8,639 nucleotides of DNA from an uncultured Lachnospiraceae bacterium. GTDB lineage: Bacteria; Bacillota; Clostridia; Lachnospirales; Lachnospiraceae. The translations under genes and the position numbers were made by a program. The notes below the pieces were generated by a model that was not told the DNA's origin, searched no databases, and saw only the letters and a list, made by a program, of their open reading frames with translations. Numbering within the stretch: the stretch's first letter is position 1; the number at the start of each line of letters is the position of its first letter. This document shows positions 6,223 through 8,639 of this stretch, piece by piece. Location of the stretch: the NCBI GenBank assembly GCA_902783095.1, contig CACZPX010000222.1, positions 1-8,639 of the forward strand. Direction: 5' to 3'.

Positions 6223-6243
6223 GCATAGAGGAGGACGGGAGAG

Positions 6244-8639
6244 ATGTTTTGTACCAATTGCGGTTCCAGACTGGAAGAAGACGCCCTGTTCTGCACGCAG
6301 TGCGGCGCACGCGTACAGCAGGATGAAGGAATACCCTCCGCAGCGCCGGAAAGCTTTGCCTACGAAGCTCCGGTGACGCCGCAGGAAGATACGGCCGCGC
6401 AGACCGCCGACGAGGCGGCGGACGCGCTGGCACAGGCAAAAGAGCAGGCCAAAGAGGACTGGATGGTCCCGGAACAGCCGGAGCGCGAGCCCTGGCGTGC
6501 GGTAGAGCCCATCGGCGCCGTCCCGGAATGGAAGCAGCCGGACCAGGGAGCGGAAGAGCCCTGGCGCGAGCAGGAACAGCCGGAGCGCGAGCCCTGGCGC
6601 GCGCTGGAGCCCATCGGTGCCGCACCGGAGTGGAAGCAGCCGGACCAGGGGGCGGAAGAGCCCTGGAACAGGCCGGAGAATCCGCCGGCCGCGGACTGGT
6701 CCACCCTGCGCGGCGGTACGGTAGACGAGGCCACCGATCCCTCCGCCACACAGCTGTATCATCACGTGAACACGCCGGATACGGCGGCGGTGCCCGATCC
6801 GTGGACGCCCAAGCCGCTGGAACCGATGGCCGGCCTGGAGTGGGAGCCCGCCCGCAGACCGCAGGAAGCGGCCGCAAAGCAGGACGTTCCGGACGTACCG
6901 GAAGTCCCCGGTACGGAGCAGGAGGCCATAGAAAACTTTGAACAGCAGGCCGTGCAGAATCAGGAGGCTTCCGTGATGGATCAGCCGGCCTTTGCGGCGG
7001 AGGCGCAGCCTGTGCAGGCTTATGATCCCTGGACGCAGGAGGCGCAGCAGACCGCGCAGCCCTACGCGCAGCAGGCCTATGATCCGAACGCCTGGCAGCC
7101 GGATCAGACGGCGCAGAACGCCGCGCAGGCGGCCGGTGCGGCCGCGATGGGCTATGGCTTTGTGCAGCAGGGCTATGATCCCAACGCGGGCCAGTACGGC
7201 GGGTACGACCCCAACGCCGCTTACGGGCAGCAGCAGTACGGGCAGATGCAGCAGGGTTATGACCAGGGTGCGGGCCAGCAGTACTACGGCGGCCAGGCTT
7301 ACGACCCGAACGCCGCTTACGGGCAGCAGGGCTACGACCCCAACGCGGGCCAGTTCGGCGGGTACGATCCCAACGCCGCTTACGGGCAGCAGCAGTACGG
7401 GCAGATGCAGCAGGGCTACGATCCGAACGCCGCCTACGGGCAGACGCCGCAGCCCGGAAAGAAGACCAAGGCGGCCAAACAGTCCGGCGGCAAAAAGTCC
7501 AAGGCCCCGCTGATCATCACCCTCAGCGTGGTGGTCCTGGCGCTTGCCGGCGCGGCGGTGTGGTGGTTCTTCCTGCGCAACACCAAGACGGACATCGCGC
7601 TCAGCAATTACATCAGCGCGGAGTTTACCGGCGTGGACGGCTACGGCGAGATCAACGCCTATCTGGATTATGAGACGCTGCAGAAGGACATCCTGACGGC
7701 GATGGGCTACGGCGAGAGCAAGGACCAGACCGGCACCAAGTACGCGAAGGCCGCTGCGCAGGCATCGGTCTTTACCTCCCAGCTGTATGCGGATATCTCC
7801 CAGAAGACGGAGTTAAAGAACGGAGACAAGGTCAAGGTCACGATCGATCTGCCGGCCGAGATCCCGGAAGATCTGAACATCAATATCACCGATCACGAGA
7901 AGGAATTCACGGTGGAGGGCCTGGCCGAGGTGCAGGCGTTCGACCCGTTCGAGGCGATCGAGGTGAAATTTACCGGCATGGATCCCTTTGTGAAGGCCAG
8001 CTGGGAGCGCACCAAATTCGACGATATCTACTATTATGTGGACTACGCGCTCGATAAGGACGCGAAGCTTTCCGCGGGCGATACCGTGACCGTGACGGCC
8101 ACCTGCAATGAGGAGTATCTGCGCGAGATGGGCTATGCCCCGTCCGTGACCGAGAAGACCTATACCGTGACCAGCGAGGGCGCCTATATCCTGGACGGCG
8201 CGCAGGTATCGCAGCAGGTGCTCGAGTCGCTGAACGCCCGCGCGCAGCAGCTGCAGAAGGAGCAGGCTGCGGGCTGGATCGAGGCGGCCAAGCTGGAGGA
8301 TATGTCCTGCATCGGCTACGCCTTTATCGCGGACGAGGACTTTGACCCCGACTACAATTCCGTACCCAGCCAGGTGATCCTGGTTTACAACGTCTACGTT
8401 TCCACGGACGACGGCCCGATGATCTTCTACGAATGGTTCGGCTTCAACACGCTGCTGCAGGATGCGCAGGGCGCGCAGTACGTGGAGAACATCGACAGCG
8501 TGCTGCAGGTCGCGGATTACGGCGTGGACAACCGCGTGTGGACGGCCAACCAGAAGTACTACATCACGGCCTACGGCACGATCGACGAGATGAAGACCTA
8601 CCTGACGGACTATTTCAAGGAAGACGGCACGGTGTACTA
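6244..8639 (+). CDS. zinc-ribbon, repeat-rich, single-span membrane protein with extracellular domains (3' end outside window)
   Basis: Seen: the frame opens at ATG 6244 behind GAGGAGGA, 21 bp after the amidohydrolase stop, and stays open for 798 codons to the edge. Order: a zinc ribbon (C3, C6, C17, C20 in two CxxC pairs); an acidic Pro/Glu/Gln/Trp-rich region with a 34-residue tandem repeat (77-144); a Gln/Tyr/Gly-rich low-complexity region with seven YDPNA motifs (279-400); a lysine-rich segment (406-420); a membrane span of about 22 residues (423-444, ending WWFFL); then at least 350 residues outside. The outer part has two similar domains starting at FTGVDGYG (461) and FTGMDPF (576), each running through GDKVKVTI or GDTVTVTA, and a third different region (about 655 onward). 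The positive inside rule puts the N-terminus in the cytoplasm. Known: zinc ribbon plus one span plus repeated outer domains is a common layout in Clostridia/Bacilli (the TcaA/YvbJ-like group), often tied to envelope sensing; exact roles are mostly unproven. It is probably cotranscribed with the amidohydrolase, though a functional link is uncertain. Confidence 0.88.
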   Translation, partial: MFCTNCGSRLEEDALFCTQCGARVQQDEGIPSAAPESFAYEAPVTPQEDTAAQTADEAADALAQAKEQAKEDWMVPEQPEREPWRAVEPIGAVPEWKQPDQGAEEPWREQEQPEREPWRALEPIGAAPEWKQPDQGAEEPWNRPENPPAADWSTLRGGTVDEATDPSATQLYHHVNTPDTAAVPDPWTPKPLEPMAGLEWEPARRPQEAAAKQDVPDVPEVPGTEQEAIENFEQQAVQNQEASVMDQPAFAAEAQPVQAYDPWTQEAQQTAQPYAQQAYDPNAWQPDQTAQNAAQAAGAAAMGYGFVQQGYDPNAGQYGGYDPNAAYGQQQYGQMQQGYDQGAGQQYYGGQAYDPNAAYGQQGYDPNAGQFGGYDPNAAYGQQQYGQMQQGYDPNAAYGQTPQPGKKTKAAKQSGGKKSKAPLIITLSVVVLALAGAAVWWFFLRNTKTDIALSNYISAEFTGVDGYGEINAYLDYETLQKDILTAMGYGESKDQTGTKYAKAAAQASVFTSQLYADISQKTELKNGDKVKVTIDLPAEIPEDLNINITDHEKEFTVEGLAEVQAFDPFEAIEVKFTGMDPFVKASWERTKFDDIYYYVDYALDKDAKLSAGDTVTVTATCNEEYLREMGYAPSVTEKTYTVTSEGAYILDGAQVSQQVLESLNARAQQLQKEQAAGWIEAAKLEDMSCIGYAFIADEDFDPDYNSVPSQVILVYNVYVSTDDGPMIFYEWFGFNTLLQDAQGAQYVENIDSVLQVADYGVDNRVWTANQKYYITAYGTIDEMKTYLTDYFKEDGTVY
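6472..6675 (+). repeat. 102-bp tandem repeat (2 copies) inside the zinc-ribbon gene
   Basis: Seen: two adjacent copies, 6472-6573 and 6574-6675, encode 34-residue units starting EQPEREPWRA and ending in GAEEPW plus three variable residues. The copies differ at only a few bases except at the end. A shorter EPW motif continues after copy 2. Copy number may vary between strains by slippage without breaking the frame. Confidence 0.9.
7165..7443 (+). repeat. YDPNA/Tyr-Gly-Gln repeat region with a ~98-bp duplicated block
   Basis: Seen: a block at 7165-7263 recurs at 7324-7422 (period 159 bp, 53 residues) with few changes, each encoding QQGYDPNAGQ(Y/F)GGYDP and then AAYGQQQYGQMQQGYD. Further single YDPNAAYGQ units lie between and after the blocks. 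Composition (Gln, Tyr, Gly, Asn, Ala) is like prion-type or adhesive low-complexity segments, on the predicted cytoplasmic side of the membrane. Confidence 0.9.

Noticed and set aside
5449..6877. Long minus-strand open frames (up to 438 codons) opposite the second amidohydrolase and the zinc-ribbon gene
   Set aside because: They are antisense shadows of GC-rich codons, with Arg/Pro/Gly/Ala-biased composition and no family motifs; the plus-strand genes have clear motifs and ribosome binding sites.
6992..7513. 173-codon plus-strand open frame rich in Arg/Thr/Ser
   Set aside because: It lies in another frame of the YDPNA repeat region and is only a by-product of the repeat.
1..8639. CRISPR arrays, tRNA/rRNA genes, insertion-sequence ends
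   Set aside because: No regularly spaced repeats with unique spacers, no tRNA-like cloverleaf or CCA-ended segment, and no transposase motifs or terminal inverted repeats were found.

Overview
The window looks like a chromosomal segment of a GC-rich Gram-positive Clostridia-type bacterium (Lachnospiraceae/Oscillospiraceae-like). Reasons: AAGGAG/GGAGG ribosome binding sites, an exact-consensus housekeeping promoter, peptidase M20D amidohydrolases, and a zinc-ribbon, one-membrane-span, extracellular-domain protein of a kind common in that group. The genus cannot be fixed from this sequence alone.

Layout. (1) 1-118 is the 3' end of a GC-rich gene with a charged coiled-coil C-terminus, followed by a strong intrinsic terminator (206-244). 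(2) About 240-3440 is visibly more AT-rich and reads as a decayed accessory/defence island. It holds a minus-strand pseudogene of unknown family (231-657; four in-frame stops and one frameshift), an uninterpretable stretch (658-1040), and the scar of a type I restriction-modification locus. In that scar a Cro/CI-type regulator remnant (1073-1222, one in-frame TAA) is joined in frame to only the last ~118 residues of an HsdR subunit (1223-1579). Directly behind it, with a Shine-Dalgarno overlapping the hsdR stop, is one fully intact gene (1595-3358). It encodes a 587-residue protein I cannot assign to a named family; its C-terminus carries a PD-(D/E)XK nuclease-like motif. A hairpin terminator closes this unit (3397-3438).

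(3) From about 3560 the sequence returns to high GC. Two divergent M20D metal-dependent amidohydrolases (3580-4785 minus; 4990-6222 plus) share a 204-bp intergenic region. Their two promoters have -35 boxes placed back to back, only 2 bp apart, so one polymerase should exclude the other. Both enzymes keep all expected metal ligands and the catalytic glutamate and probably release amino acids, or related amines, from N-acyl/aryl conjugates. (4) 21 bp after the second amidohydrolase starts a large open gene (6244 to the window end). It encodes an N-terminal zinc ribbon, a Pro/Glu/Gln/Trp-rich repeat region, a Tyr/Gly/Gln-rich YDPNA repeat region, one membrane span and an extracellular part with repeated domains.

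The most notable points are the orphan nuclease-like gene surviving behind a deleted type I R-M system, the in-frame regulator-HsdR scar, and the mutually exclusive divergent promoters.
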